Position numbers and translations under genes: made by a program. From assembly GCA_035712365.1 (NCBI GenBank), contig DASTAW010000021.1:1-64000 (forward strand): a stretch of 64,000 nt of DNA, in the 5' to 3' direction. The notes under the pieces are model-generated. The model saw only the letters and a program-made list of their open reading frames with translations. It ran no database searches and was not told the origin of the DNA. The DNA is from Terriglobia bacterium. Its GTDB lineage: Bacteria; Acidobacteriota; Terriglobia; UBA7540. Positions within the stretch are counted from its first letter, which is position 1; each line of letters opens with the position of its first letter. Shown here piece after piece: positions 17,959 through 25,855 of this stretch.

Positions 17959-19008
17959 TCACGCCCGATACTTCCGGCCCTTCCACCGGACGCTGCCCGC
18001 CACCCGGTGCGCCCACACAGAATTCAGCAACAGCAGCGCAAACAGCCCGGCGCCCGGCATCTGGTAAGCCCCGAGCCGCGAATCAAAACCAAGCTGTATC
18101 AGGCTGCGCTCATAATTCCATTCTCGCAGAATCGAGCCCGTGAAGCACACGACAAGCGCCATCACCATCCAGCCGCCGTCCTGCCCCAGCGCAATCAGGG
18201 CCGCCAGCACAAGGAACCCGAGCGGCAGCAGGAAATCCAGAAGGAGCGCCGCGCATAAAGCCGCCAGCAGCGGCGCGAGCTTCCGTCCATAGAGCAGATA
18301 GAGGTTCTTGCTCCAGCCCTGCCACATGTCGCGAAAATTCGAGTACATCCGCGTACGCACCCATTCCGCGCCCGGCAGAAAAACCAGCCGCCCTCCGCCC
18401 TGCTTCACCCGGCGGGCCAGCGCAACGTCGTCCAGGATTTCGCCCCGCACAGCTTCGAATCCGCCTACTTCATTGTAAACGCTTCTCCGCACCAGCAGGT
18501 ATTGCCCGTTCGCGGCGGCCTCAGGCGATGCCGGGTCTGAAATTCTTTCAAATGGAAAAATCCGCGCCAGTTGGACGAACACAAAAGGGATGATCGCCTT
18601 CTCCCACCAGGTCGGCGTCTGCTGCCCCGGCGAGAGCGATAGCAGCGCGGCATTTTCCGCTGCGGCCCGATCGAGCATCGCCTCCAGGCTACCCGGCAGG
18701 TGCTCGGTGTCGGCGTCGGTGAACAGCAGCCAGTCGCCTGTGGCCTGTTCCGCTCCCGCCGCCGCGGCATGGCTTTTGCCGGTCCATCCATTCGGCAGCG
18801 CCTTTATCCGCAGCGTGCGCAGCAGTGGAACCTCATGCTCGAGCCCGGCCAGGATTTCCGCCGTGCGGTCGGTGGATTCATCGTCCACCACAATCATTTC
18901 CCGCAGGCGCCGCTGCGGTGCAATCGACCGCACCACGCGCCCAATGTTCAGCTCTTCGTTGCGGGCGGGAATGATGACGGACACGGTGCCTTCATCGGAT
19001 CCAGGCAT
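17959..19008 (-). CDS. Family 2 glycosyltransferase, membrane-anchored (HpnB/CrtQ-like)
   Basis: 349 residues. GT-A fold at the N-terminus with VSVIIPARNEELNIG, the metal-binding acidic motifs VVDDES and LLFTDADTEH, and an acceptor-site motif GEILDDVALARRVKQGG. Three or so hydrophobic segments occupy the last 110 residues, so it is held in the inner membrane with the active site in the cytoplasm. The layout and the FxDADTxH pattern resemble hopanoid-associated HpnB and carotenoid-type glycosyltransferases, but no hopanoid cluster is nearby and the acceptor is unknown. Confidence 0.88.
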   Translation of the reverse strand: MPGSDEGTVSVIIPARNEELNIGRVVRSIAPQRRLREMIVVDDESTDRTAEILAGLEHEVPLLRTLRIKALPNGWTGKSHAAAAGAEQATGDWLLFTDADTEHLPGSLEAMLDRAAAENAALLSLSPGQQTPTWWEKAIIPFVFVQLARIFPFERISDPASPEAAANGQYLLVRRSVYNEVGGFEAVRGEILDDVALARRVKQGGGRLVFLPGAEWVRTRMYSNFRDMWQGWSKNLYLLYGRKLAPLLAALCAALLLDFLLPLGFLVLAALIALGQDGGWMVMALVVCFTGSILREWNYERSLIQLGFDSRLGAYQMPGAGLFALLLLNSVWAHRVAGSVRWKGRKYRA

Positions 19009-19142
19009 GTTGCGGCATAGTCCTTTTGCGTTGCGCCGGGTCTCAGCCCGGCCATAACCGGTGTTCCCCCAAAATTCGCCAGCCCTCTCCGAGGGGAGAG
19101 GGTGCCCCGCCGCGACGGGGCGGGTGAGGGGTGGTTAGGAGC

Positions 19143-19245
19143 GCCGGGCTTCGGCCCGGCATCATTCTGACAATGGCTCAGCAACTCGTAGCGGCGATCC
19201 CGCCGGGGACGGGATCGCCACATGGCGGCATAAAGCCGCCGCTAC
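19143..19245. repeat. Cluster of hairpins: GCCGGGC stem plus a GTAGCGGC double-hairpin repeat
   Basis: GCCGGGC-TTCG-GCCCGGC (19143-19160) is followed by the full repeat 19188-19245, bounded by GTAGCGGC and GCCGCTAC, with the inner stems GGCGATCCCG/CGGGATCGCC (19193-19219) and GGCGGC-ATAAA-GCCGCC. More stems (CTCTCC/GGAGAG, CCCCGCC/GGCGGGG) lie just before, from about 19086. Confidence 0.75.
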
Positions 19246-19297
19246 ATCAAACCGTCCACTTTCAAACAACCACGCGATTATAATAGATGTCTGAATT

Positions 19298-19834
19298 ATG
19301 CGTAGAGTCACCCTTGCCAAATGGATTGTGGTTGCCGCCGCGGCGGTTGGCGTTCTGTGGCTGGCGCTGCGTCCCCGGCAGCAGAACCCGGTCAGCCTGG
19401 GTGATCGCGCGCCCGGATTCACGCTGCCGCAGACGCCGTCGGGCAGATTATCGCTGTCGCAGTTCAAGGGACAAGTGGTCGTCCTGAACTTCTGGGCCAC
19501 CTGGTGCCCGCCCTGCATCATGGAAGCGCCCAGCCTCGAACAGTTTGCCGCCCAAATGGAATCCCAGGGCGTCACTGTTATCGGCGTCAGCATGGATCAA
19601 GACCCGCAGGCCCTCTCGAAATTCATCCAGTACTATCATCTCAGCTATCCCGTGGCCCGCGATCCCAGCTACCGGCTCGCCCACCGCTACGGCACCTACA
19701 AGCTTCCTGAAACCTATATCATCGGGCGCGACGGCCGCGTGGCGGAAAAAATCATCAGCGATATCAATTGGACCGATCCCCGCATGATTACGTTCATCAA
19801 ATCCCTCGCCGGCAACACCCAGGCATCGCGATAA
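19298..19834 (+). CDS. TlpA/ResA-type thiol-disulfide oxidoreductase
   Basis: 178 residues. An uncleaved N-terminal membrane anchor (about 6-23) is followed by a redoxin domain with the active site WCPPC at about residues 69-73 (NFWATWCPPCIMEAPSLEQF) and the cis-Pro region KLPETYIIGRDGRV. It probably reduces or rearranges disulfides on the periplasmic side, for instance for cytochrome c maturation; no cytochrome genes are adjacent. There is no clear ribosome site before the ATG. It follows a cluster of hairpin repeats. Confidence 0.93.
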   Translation: MRRVTLAKWIVVAAAAVGVLWLALRPRQQNPVSLGDRAPGFTLPQTPSGRLSLSQFKGQVVVLNFWATWCPPCIMEAPSLEQFAAQMESQGVTVIGVSMDQDPQALSKFIQYYHLSYPVARDPSYRLAHRYGTYKLPETYIIGRDGRVAEKIISDINWTDPRMITFIKSLAGNTQASR

Positions 19835-19861
19835 GCACGCAGCCATCAGCACTCAGAAGGA

Positions 19862-20186
19862 TAGTAGCAAGGAGTCAGAAGCAAGGAGCCGGGAGCCAGA
19901 AGGCGAAACATCGAGTTCCGGCGGGTCGCGTCCCGCCCTGCGGGATCGCGCCGTTTGCGTATGCGGACACTGTGGCCGAATCCTCACCGCCGGCTTTGCT
20001 CTGCAATCTCAAATCTGAAATTTCAAATACGTGTCCTGCTCCGCTGCCTTCTGGCCTCTGGCTCCTGATCCCCGGCTTCCGCCTTCTGGCTCCTGGCTTC
20101 TTCCTTCCGGCGCCTGCTTACTGCCTTCTACCTTCCGGCGCCTTGCTCCTGGCTCCTGGCTCCTGACTTCTGGCTCCTGGCTCCTG
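19862..20186. repeat. Low-complexity GGAGCCAGAAG / CTTCTGGCTCC tracts
   Basis: The strand carries purine-type words (AAGGAGTCAGAAGCAAGGAG, about 19867-19905) and, after a spacer, their pyrimidine complement in many imperfect copies (TGGCTCCTGGCTTCTTCC and similar, about 20045-20186). Together they could fold into a long imperfect hairpin. Minus-strand reading gives only repeated Arg-Ser-Gln-Glu-Pro, judged not to be a protein. The 356-nt gap 19835-20190 has no gene. Confidence 0.7.
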
Positions 20187-20190
20187 TGCG

Positions 20191-20652
20191 TCATTCCGCG
20201 TGATCGGTCAAAACCATGACATCTCGATGGGCTATTTCATGAGAGGCTGCCGTCTCCTGCATGAACTCATTGAAATCCTTATCCGGATAGACTTTCTTGA
20301 ACACGTTTTGAAAGTCGGGATATGGATTTTCGAGGTCGCTCCAATTTTCAAAAGCGTCCACGGTCACATAGTCGCACCTGTCGTCTGATCCAGCGAACTG
20401 AAACTGGAACACCGCCCAACCTCTCCTTTTGCCCGCCGCGTTGTATGCCTGCTCAATCCGCTTCCATTCACTCTCATTCTGCATGGCCTGCTGGTATTTG
20501 CCGGCCTTCACTTTCATGCAGTTGATGATGCGGTATTTCAGCGGCTGCGACTCGGCCGTAGCCGGAGGCGCCGACTGCCCCGAAGGGACCATCGTGCCAC
20601 CCAGAAAACAAAACACACCCACCATGACCAGAACAATTAACCTGCTCTTCAT
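20191..20652 (-). CDS. Secreted protein of unknown function, possible alpha/beta-barrel dimer
   Basis: 153 residues with a signal peptide (MKSRLIVLVMVGVFCFLGG, cleavage around SAPPA). The mature part has LKYRIINCMKVKAGKYQQAM at its start and GWAVFQFQFAGSDDRCDYVTVDAF in the middle. This alternation resembles dimeric ferredoxin-like (NIPSNAP/EthD type) proteins. The ATG has AGGAGG about eight nt upstream, a strong site. The function is not recognised and the fold suggestion is weak. Confidence 0.75.
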   Translation of the reverse strand: MKSRLIVLVMVGVFCFLGGTMVPSGQSAPPATAESQPLKYRIINCMKVKAGKYQQAMQNESEWKRIEQAYNAAGKRRGWAVFQFQFAGSDDRCDYVTVDAFENWSDLENPYPDFQNVFKKVYPDKDFNEFMQETAASHEIAHRDVMVLTDHAE

Positions 20653-20841
20653 GTCCCCCTCCTTTTATTTTTGGTTATCGCGTGTGACTTACCCAGGGAA
20701 GAATACCCAAACGAATCTGGCCCGTCCGGCAGTGTACATCCCGCCGCAGGCGAATGCAAAGGGTCGCTTGGTCAGATAACAGGGTCGAGCGGGTGGCGCA
20801 TCCATCGCGGCCTCTGAAGAGTGTGCGCGAAAGGGCAAAAG

Positions 20842-20895
20842 GCCACGGATTCATCCGTGGCGAAAAAGGCCACCCAACCGCGCGGCTTCAGCCGC
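20842..20895. repeat. Double-hairpin dispersed repeat with CCACGGAT stem
   Basis: GCCACGGATTCATCCGTGGC (20842-20861) is a 20-base near-perfect palindrome, followed by GCGGC-TTCA-GCCGC (20882-20895). The rest of the gap 20653-21011 contains the regulatory repeats at 20958 and no gene. Confidence 0.7.
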
Positions 20896-20957
20896 CGAAG
20901 ATGTTTGCGGATCAAGTCCGAGCCACGGGGCCAGCCCCACACCCTGATGACGAACAA

Positions 20958-20986
20958 TTGTAGAATTTCACGGCGGGTTGTAGAAT
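20958..20986 (+). promoter_or_regulatory. Two TTGTAGAAT direct repeats upstream of the 21012 gene
   Basis: TTGTAGAAT at 20958-20966 and 20978-20986, exactly 20 nt apart, each followed by CACGGC. TAGAAT resembles a -10 box, and the second is 26 nt before the ATG. It could be a repeated promoter or operator. Confidence 0.3.
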
Positions 20987-21011
20987 CGCACGGCACGGAG
21001 AGGCTCGAGCT

Positions 21012-21326
21012 ATGGCCAGCGAGAAACACGTTTTCACGGCCAGCCGATGGACGGACGGGAATCTGTTCTTCCCGGTCCGAATTGAAATTACACCGGAACA
21101 CGTCACCCGCATTAAACCGCACCTGATCGGTTCGGATGAAGAAAGCATAGCGATTTCCAAAGTTGCCTCGGTCCGCATAAGGACCGGTATCCTCTGGTCA
21201 GCAATCCGGATTGATTCGAGCGGCGGCACCGATCCCATCATGAGCAATGGCCATCGGAAAAAAGACGCCTGTCGCATCCGCGACATCATCGAGGGCCTGC
21301 AACAGCAGCGAAGCGGGCAGGGCTGA
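21012..21326 (+). CDS. Hypothetical protein, PH-like fold suspected
   Basis: 104 residues, no signal peptide. Pattern: FTASRWTDGNLFFPVRIEIT, then RIKPHLIGSDEESIAISKVASVRI, then ILWSAIRIDSSGGTDPI, ending in a helix KKDACRIRDIIEGLQQQR. Several beta strands with the phrase 'I..V.SV' and a closing helix resemble small bacterial PH-like domains. No family name can be given from sequence alone. It is transcribed alone, between the secreted protein and the REP transposase locus. Confidence 0.6.
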   Translation: MASEKHVFTASRWTDGNLFFPVRIEITPEHVTRIKPHLIGSDEESIAISKVASVRIRTGILWSAIRIDSSGGTDPIMSNGHRKKDACRIRDIIEGLQQQRSGQG

Positions 21327-21340
21327 GTTGCGAGCGCCAG

Positions 21341-21390
21341 GCCTTTCTGCCTCCTGCGTCCTGCCTCCTGCCTCCTGCCTTCTGCGTTAT
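21341..21390. repeat. CTGCCTCCTG low-complexity tract
   Basis: Short array of CTGCCTCCTG/CTGCGTCCTG words (about six imperfect copies). Similar in type to the 19862-20186 tract, and immediately before the left REP unit. Confidence 0.55.
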
Positions 21391-21400
21391 GCTTCCTGAG

Positions 21401-21490
21401 GCCCGGAGGGCCGGAAGATTTTAGCCCACGTCGTGAGCCGTGGGATTCGATCCGCGCTACAATCCCACAGAGCCCCGGAGGGGCGAAAGA
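21401..21490 (+). repeat. REP unit left of the REP-type transposase gene
   Basis: Two-part unit: GCCCGGAGGGCCGGAAGATT, TTAGCCCA with a CACG..CGTG hairpin, and finally AGCCCCGGAGGGGCGAAAGA (21471-21490), one nt before the transposase ATG. The last 20 bases are an exact inverted match to 21946-21965. Confidence 0.85.
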
Positions 21491-21491
21491 T

Positions 21492-21943
21492 ATGGCCCAT
21501 ACCTTCGCGAACCTCTTGGCTCACGTCATCTTCAGCACCAAAGACCGCGAGCCGCTCATCGCCTCGGATCTCAAGCCTGACTTGCTCGCCTACATGGGCG
21601 GGATCGTCCGCGAGCTTCAAGGCAAGCTGCGGCAGCAAATTCCATGCCTGACCACGTTCACATGCTCCTGTGGCTGCCGCCCGGCGTGCCCGTCGCCGAG
21701 GCGATGCGCGTCGTGAAAACCAATTCATCCCACTGGGTGCATCAGACCCGAAGCCGGCTGCGCGGCTTCGCGTGGCAAACAGGCTACGGCGCTTTCAGCG
21801 TCAGCCAGTCGAATGCCGCTTCGGTGGCGAAATACATTCGCGAGCAGGAGACGCACGACCGCCATATTACATTTCAGGAAGAATTCATCAGCTTTCTCAG
21901 GAAGAACGGCGTCCGCTACGACGAGCGGTATATCGGGGAATGA
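21492..21943 (+). pseudogene. REP-associated tyrosine transposase (RAYT, Y1/HUH), frameshifted
   Basis: Reads MAHTFANLLAHVIFSTKDRE (typical N-terminus) to GIVRELQGK at about 21624, then must shift frame to reach MPDHVHMLLWLPPGVPVAEA. One missing G after GGCAAG (21621-21626) restores GKAAAANSMPDHVHM. The HUH metal motif HVH is in the second part, and the catalytic Tyr is in VAKYIREQETHDRH near residue 120. The C-terminus is complete. These single-domain enzymes move REP sequences; this copy is probably inactive unless the base is an assembly error. It is flanked by inverted REP units. Confidence 0.9.
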
Positions 21944-21945
21944 AT

Positions 21946-22040
21946 TCTTTCGCCCCTCCGGGGCTTTATAGTGTTTTGATGGCGCGTTTTCCCATCCCGC
22001 GAGGCGGGATGGGCTAAAGTCTTCCGCCCCCTCCGGGGGC
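21946..22040 (-). repeat. REP unit right of the REP-type transposase gene
   Basis: The inverted counterpart of 21401-21490, read on the minus strand: GCCCCCGGAGGGGGCGGAAG, CTTTAGCCCATCCCGC hairpin, AGCCCCGGAGGGGCGAAAGA. The middle differs but the order of parts is the same. It begins 3 nt after the transposase stop. Confidence 0.85.
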
Positions 22041-22166
22041 TGCGTTCGCACCGTCGTGGCACTCAAACCCCGAGGTCTGCGATACCACCTTCCTTGATGT
22101 AAAATTCATACGAGGCTTGAGCGGGCGGCGTCTCAAGGAATAGACGCATGCGAGTAAGACGTTAAT

Positions 22167-22745
22167 GTGTATCTCAATATGAAACAGTTCAAGAACTGGT
22201 CGGATGTGAAGGACTATGACGAACTCCCAATTCGAGTGCGACGGAGCGAGTACGAGAGAATGTCAAGCAACGACCGCAAGCGAATGGGTGAATTACGTGT
22301 TTTCATGGGTTTCGCGAGCGTGTCCGGCCTCTCAATCGATCTGTCTTCGGTGGAATCAATCGACTCACCGTTTCCCGACATCCGTTGCAATCTGAGCGGG
22401 TCTCCGTACTTTTTCGAACTGGCCGAGGTCACGGATGAGAATCTCGCCCGGCGGTACAACGAGTCTCTTAGGACGAGAAAGATAACTGGAGGATCTTACA
22501 GCCACGACGAGCCGCTCATCAAACGGATAATTACATTCAAGTCGCAAAAGAATTATCAGACAAAAGGTGCTCCCATCGACCTGGTCCTCTATTACTGGAA
22601 ACAGACGCCACACAGAGCGGATGTGACAAACACAGTTTCCAAGCTCCGACCAGTATTCGAACAACTCCGCTCATCCACGTCTTTTTCGAGAATCTGGCTC
22701 TACGAACATCCTGTCCCAAAAGTGCTCAGCGTTATATCGATATGA
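22167..22745 (+). CDS. Orphan protein with PD-(D/E)XK-like pattern
   Basis: 192 residues from GTG 22167 (or 188 from ATG 22179; neither has a good ribosome site). No signal or membrane segment. The middle reads DSPFPDIRCNLSGSPYFFEL then AEVTDENLARR. The arrangement P-D-(x11-13)-E-L-x-E resembles the core of PD-(D/E)XK nuclease-like orphans, followed by PIDLVLYYWKQ. The typical Lys is not obvious, so enzymatic activity is uncertain. Base composition is lower in GC than most neighbours, which with the REP locus beside it suggests acquired DNA. Confidence 0.65.
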   Translation: MYLNMKQFKNWSDVKDYDELPIRVRRSEYERMSSNDRKRMGELRVFMGFASVSGLSIDLSSVESIDSPFPDIRCNLSGSPYFFELAEVTDENLARRYNESLRTRKITGGSYSHDEPLIKRIITFKSQKNYQTKGAPIDLVLYYWKQTPHRADVTNTVSKLRPVFEQLRSSTSFSRIWLYEHPVPKVLSVISI

Positions 22746-22842
22746 GGGATAGGAAACGAACCACCCCACGGGTCGCGCATACGTCGCGGCGTGCTCAATG
22801 TATGCGGTCAAGCGTAACCCATGTTACAGCGGCAGCTCTCAT

Positions 22843-22922
22843 TTGTGGCATGGGCGTCTCGCCCATGAAAACCAGCTGAACACTCCACGCAAACGCTTCA
22901 TGGCCCAGAGGGCCATGCCACA
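22843..22922. repeat. Double-hairpin dispersed repeat, GTGGCATGGG type
   Basis: TTGTGGC and GCCACAA bound two perfect 8-bp stems: CATGGGCG-TCT-CGCCCATG (22849-22867) and CATGGCCC-AGA-GGGCCATG (22899-22917). It lies 6 nt from the stop of the P-type ATPase gene and might also act as its transcript end. Confidence 0.8.
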
Positions 22923-22928
22923 AGCTCA

Positions 22929-25391
22929 TCAAAGCGCCAGCCGCCTTAACCGCAGGGCATTTGAAATCACCGAGACGGAGCTGAAGGTCATGGCGGCGCT
23001 AGCGACCAGCGGGCTGAGCAGCAGGCCGAAAAACGGATAGAGCACGCCGGCGGCAAGCGGGATGCCGAGCACGTTGTAGACGAACGCGAAGAAAAGGTTC
23101 TGGCGGATATTCTTCATAGTGCCGCGGCTCAGGCGGCGGGCCCGGGCGATGCCGCGCAGGTCGCCTCCGAGCAGCGTGATGCCGGCGCTCTCGATGGCCA
23201 CGTCGGCGCCGCTGCCCATGGCGATTCCCACCTGCGCCTGCGCCAGCGCCGGAGCATCGTTGATGCCATCACCTGCCATGGCAACGATGCGGCCTTCGTT
23301 CTGCAGCCGCTTCACCAATTTGCTTTTCTGCTGCGGCAGGACTTCCGCTTCCAGCTCGTCGATGCCGAGTTTCCTGGCCACGGCTTCCGCTGTAGTGCGG
23401 CTGTCGCCGGTGAGCATCACGATGCGGATGCCTTCTTCGTGCAAGAGGCGAATGGCTTCCGGCGTCGATTGCTTGATGGGGTCGGTCACGCCCAGGAGGC
23501 CTGCGGGCTGCCCGTCCACGATGACAAACATCACCGTCTGGCCGTCCCTGCGCAGGGCTTCGGCACGCTGCTCCAGCCGGCTCGCGTCCGCGCCTTGCTC
23601 TTCCACCAGGCTGCTGTTGCCCACGCCCACCGTGCGGCCGTCCACTTTACCGATGACGCCTTTGCCCGTGACGGATTCGAAATCGCGCGCTTCCGCAAGT
23701 TCCACGCCTTTTTCGCGTGCGCCGGCGACGATTGCCTCCGCCAGCGGATGCTCGCTTGCGAGCTCGAGGCTGGCGGCCAGGCGGAGCAGGTCGTGCTCGT
23801 TCCAGCCTTCCATCAGCTCGACGGTAACCAGGCGCGGCCTTCCTTCCGTGAGCGTGCCGGTCTTGTCGACGATCACAGTATCAACTTTCTCAAGAACCTC
23901 AAGATTCTCCGCGTTTTTGATCAGCACGCCCGCCGTGGCGCCGCGGCCCGTGCCCACCATGATGGACATGGGCGTGGCCAGCCCCAGCGCGCAGGGGCAG
24001 GCGATGATCAGAACGGCGACGGCATTAACCAGCGCGTAGGCCATGCGCGGCGATGGGCCCACAATCGACCAGACGATAAACGTCACGATGGCCGCCAGCA
24101 CCACCGCTGGAACAAAATATGACGACACAACGTCTGCCAGGCGCTGGATGGGCGCGCGGCTGCGCTGCGCCTCGCTCACCATTTTCACGATTTGCGCGAG
24201 CAGCATCTCGCTGCCTACGCGCTCGGCGCGAATCACCAGGCTTCCCTTCCCGTTTACCGTTCCGCCTGTGACGCGCCCGCCCGCCGATTTTTCAACCGGC
24301 GTGGGCTCGCCGGTGATCATCGACTCATCCACGTAACTCGCGCCGTCGAGCACCTCCCCGTCCACCGGAACTTTTTCTCCCGGACGCACGCGCAAGCGGT
24401 CGCCGTGAATCACGCGGTCGAGCGGGATGTCCGCTTCCGTGCCGTCTTCGGCGAGGCGCCGCGCAGTTTTCGGAGCGAGTCCCAGCAGCGCCTTGATGGC
24501 GCTTGAAGTCCGGCTGCGGGCGCGCAATTCCAAAACCTGCCCCAGGAGCACCAGCGCCGTGATGCCGGCGGCCGCCTCGAAGTAAACGCCGACCGTCCCC
24601 GCCGGGCCGCGAAAAGACACAGGAAAAATTCCCGGCGCGACGGTTGCGATCGCGCTGTAAACAAACGCCGTGCCCGTGCCCATGGCGATCAGCGTGAACA
24701 TGTTGGGGCTGCGATTCACAATGGAAGCCCAGCCGCGCTCAAAAAACGGCCAGCCGCAATAGAGCACCACCGGCGTGGCAAGCGCGAACTGGACCCAATT
24801 CGCTGCTCCGCGTGAAACCATCGAATGGCCCGAAATCATGTGCGCCATTTCAAGGGCCATCAGCGGTGCGGTCAATACCACGCTGATCCAAAAGCGGCGC
24901 TTCATGTCCACGTATTCAGGATTGGCTTCCTCTTCCAGCGTCACCGTGCGCGGCTCGAGCGCCATGCCGCATATGGGACATGAACCGGGCGCATCGCGGA
25001 CGATTTCCGGATGCATGGGGCACACGTATTGCGTTTTCGTTCGCAGGGCCGCAATCGTGGTGGGTTCGAGCGCCATGCCGCATTTGGGGCAGGCGCCGGG
25101 CTTCGATTGATGGACTTCCGGGTCCATCGGGCAGGTGTAGGCAGCGCCGCGGACGGCTTCGGCGGGTTTGGGCGCTGCGTTGGCTGCGCCAAGGTAATCT
25201 TCGGGCGACGCGTGGAATTTTTCGAGGCACGCCTCGCTGCAGAAATAGTAGGTGGTCCCTTTGTAATCGTAGCTTCCAGCCGCGGTGGAAGGCTCCACAT
25301 CCATGGCGCAGACGGGGTCCTTGTACTCCGCGCCCGCTCCCGCGCGGCTGCCTTCATGTGTGGAGCTGTTCGGGTGCAATTCGTCACTCAC
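22929..25391 (-). CDS. Copper/silver-type P1B ATPase with YHS and two CPM-C domains
   Basis: 820 residues. N-terminus: a YHS metal domain ([20 protein letters not shown], about 25-65), then two heavy-metal-binding domains ([20 protein letters not shown] and [20 protein letters not shown]). There is no classical HMA domain. Then eight membrane helices, with the transport motif CPC near residue 464, the phosphorylated Asp in DKTGTLTEG (about 505) and the hinge [10 protein letters not shown] (about 707). It should export Cu(I) or Ag(I) from the cytoplasm. GTG start at 25391 has GGAGGA eight nt upstream. A Cys-bearing short frame ends 3 nt before the start. Confidence 0.96.
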   Translation of the reverse strand: MSDELHPNSSTHEGSRAGAGAEYKDPVCAMDVEPSTAAGSYDYKGTTYYFCSEACLEKFHASPEDYLGAANAAPKPAEAVRGAAYTCPMDPEVHQSKPGACPKCGMALEPTTIAALRTKTQYVCPMHPEIVRDAPGSCPICGMALEPRTVTLEEEANPEYVDMKRRFWISVVLTAPLMALEMAHMISGHSMVSRGAANWVQFALATPVVLYCGWPFFERGWASIVNRSPNMFTLIAMGTGTAFVYSAIATVAPGIFPVSFRGPAGTVGVYFEAAAGITALVLLGQVLELRARSRTSSAIKALLGLAPKTARRLAEDGTEADIPLDRVIHGDRLRVRPGEKVPVDGEVLDGASYVDESMITGEPTPVEKSAGGRVTGGTVNGKGSLVIRAERVGSEMLLAQIVKMVSEAQRSRAPIQRLADVVSSYFVPAVVLAAIVTFIVWSIVGPSPRMAYALVNAVAVLIIACPCALGLATPMSIMVGTGRGATAGVLIKNAENLEVLEKVDTVIVDKTGTLTEGRPRLVTVELMEGWNEHDLLRLAASLELASEHPLAEAIVAGAREKGVELAEARDFESVTGKGVIGKVDGRTVGVGNSSLVEEQGADASRLEQRAEALRRDGQTVMFVIVDGQPAGLLGVTDPIKQSTPEAIRLLHEEGIRIVMLTGDSRTTAEAVARKLGIDELEAEVLPQQKSKLVKRLQNEGRIVAMAGDGINDAPALAQAQVGIAMGSGADVAIESAGITLLGGDLRGIARARRLSRGTMKNIRQNLFFAFVYNVLGIPLAAGVLYPFFGLLLSPLVASAAMTFSSVSVISNALRLRRLAL

Positions 25392-25394
25392 CGA

Positions 25395-25526
25395 TCAATC
25401 CTCCGAGCGTTCTGGAATTCCCAAGTGAACGGCCGCATAATCGAATGGCAATTCCGCCCGGCAAGTAGGATGCAGCAGCCCGCAGGTTGAGATCAGCCCG
25501 CTCGAGCATTTGTCCAGTGCGTTCAT
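25395..25526 (-). CDS. Possible short Cys-containing frame upstream of the copper ATPase
   Basis: 43 codons from ATG 25526; the stop lies 3 nt before the ATPase GTG. It contains three Cys (DKCSSGLISTCGLLHPTC), spaced as a metal ligand set might be. The ribosome site is poor (GATAGG only). The frame is open further upstream, but that part has low-quality composition. It could be a coupled leader peptide or chance. The rest of the gap to 25855 shows no gene. Confidence 0.25.
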   Translation of the reverse strand: MNALDKCSSGLISTCGLLHPTCRAELPFDYAAVHLGIPERSED

Positions 25527-25855
25527 CCTATCAGACCAGCGGCAGGCGCGGCATTTACGGCTGCCAGGGTCTGCGTGGTTGGCGGCCATCGAAGCTGCGA
25601 CCTCTGGCTCCATCCTTGCAGCAGAATATCCCCCGTTGCAACCCCCACGACCCGGAATCGAACTGTCGGCGAAAGTCGGAAATCCCGCGACGGGCCGGCC
25701 AGCCAGGGCACTGAAAGATCGTCTCCGGCTGGAGTTCAACAAAAGGCTGACTGAACAAGCAGCCGGAGACGAAGCCACCCCAGGCGCAAGGTGTTGCAAG
25801 TTTTGGACTTGACCGGACCGCCCGACCGTCCGTAAGCTCACATTGAGGGTTTTAT

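Noticed and set aside
20009-20194. Minus-strand frame reading repeated RSQEPE/RSQEPG residues
   Set aside because: It arises from a low-complexity DNA tract, overlaps the neighbour's end and has no start site; treated as a repeat.
25527-25841. Upstream extension (to 148 codons) of the Cys-containing frame before the copper ATPase
   Set aside because: No ribosome site and Ser/Arg/Ala-rich composition suggest chance; only the last 43 codons were kept, at low confidence.
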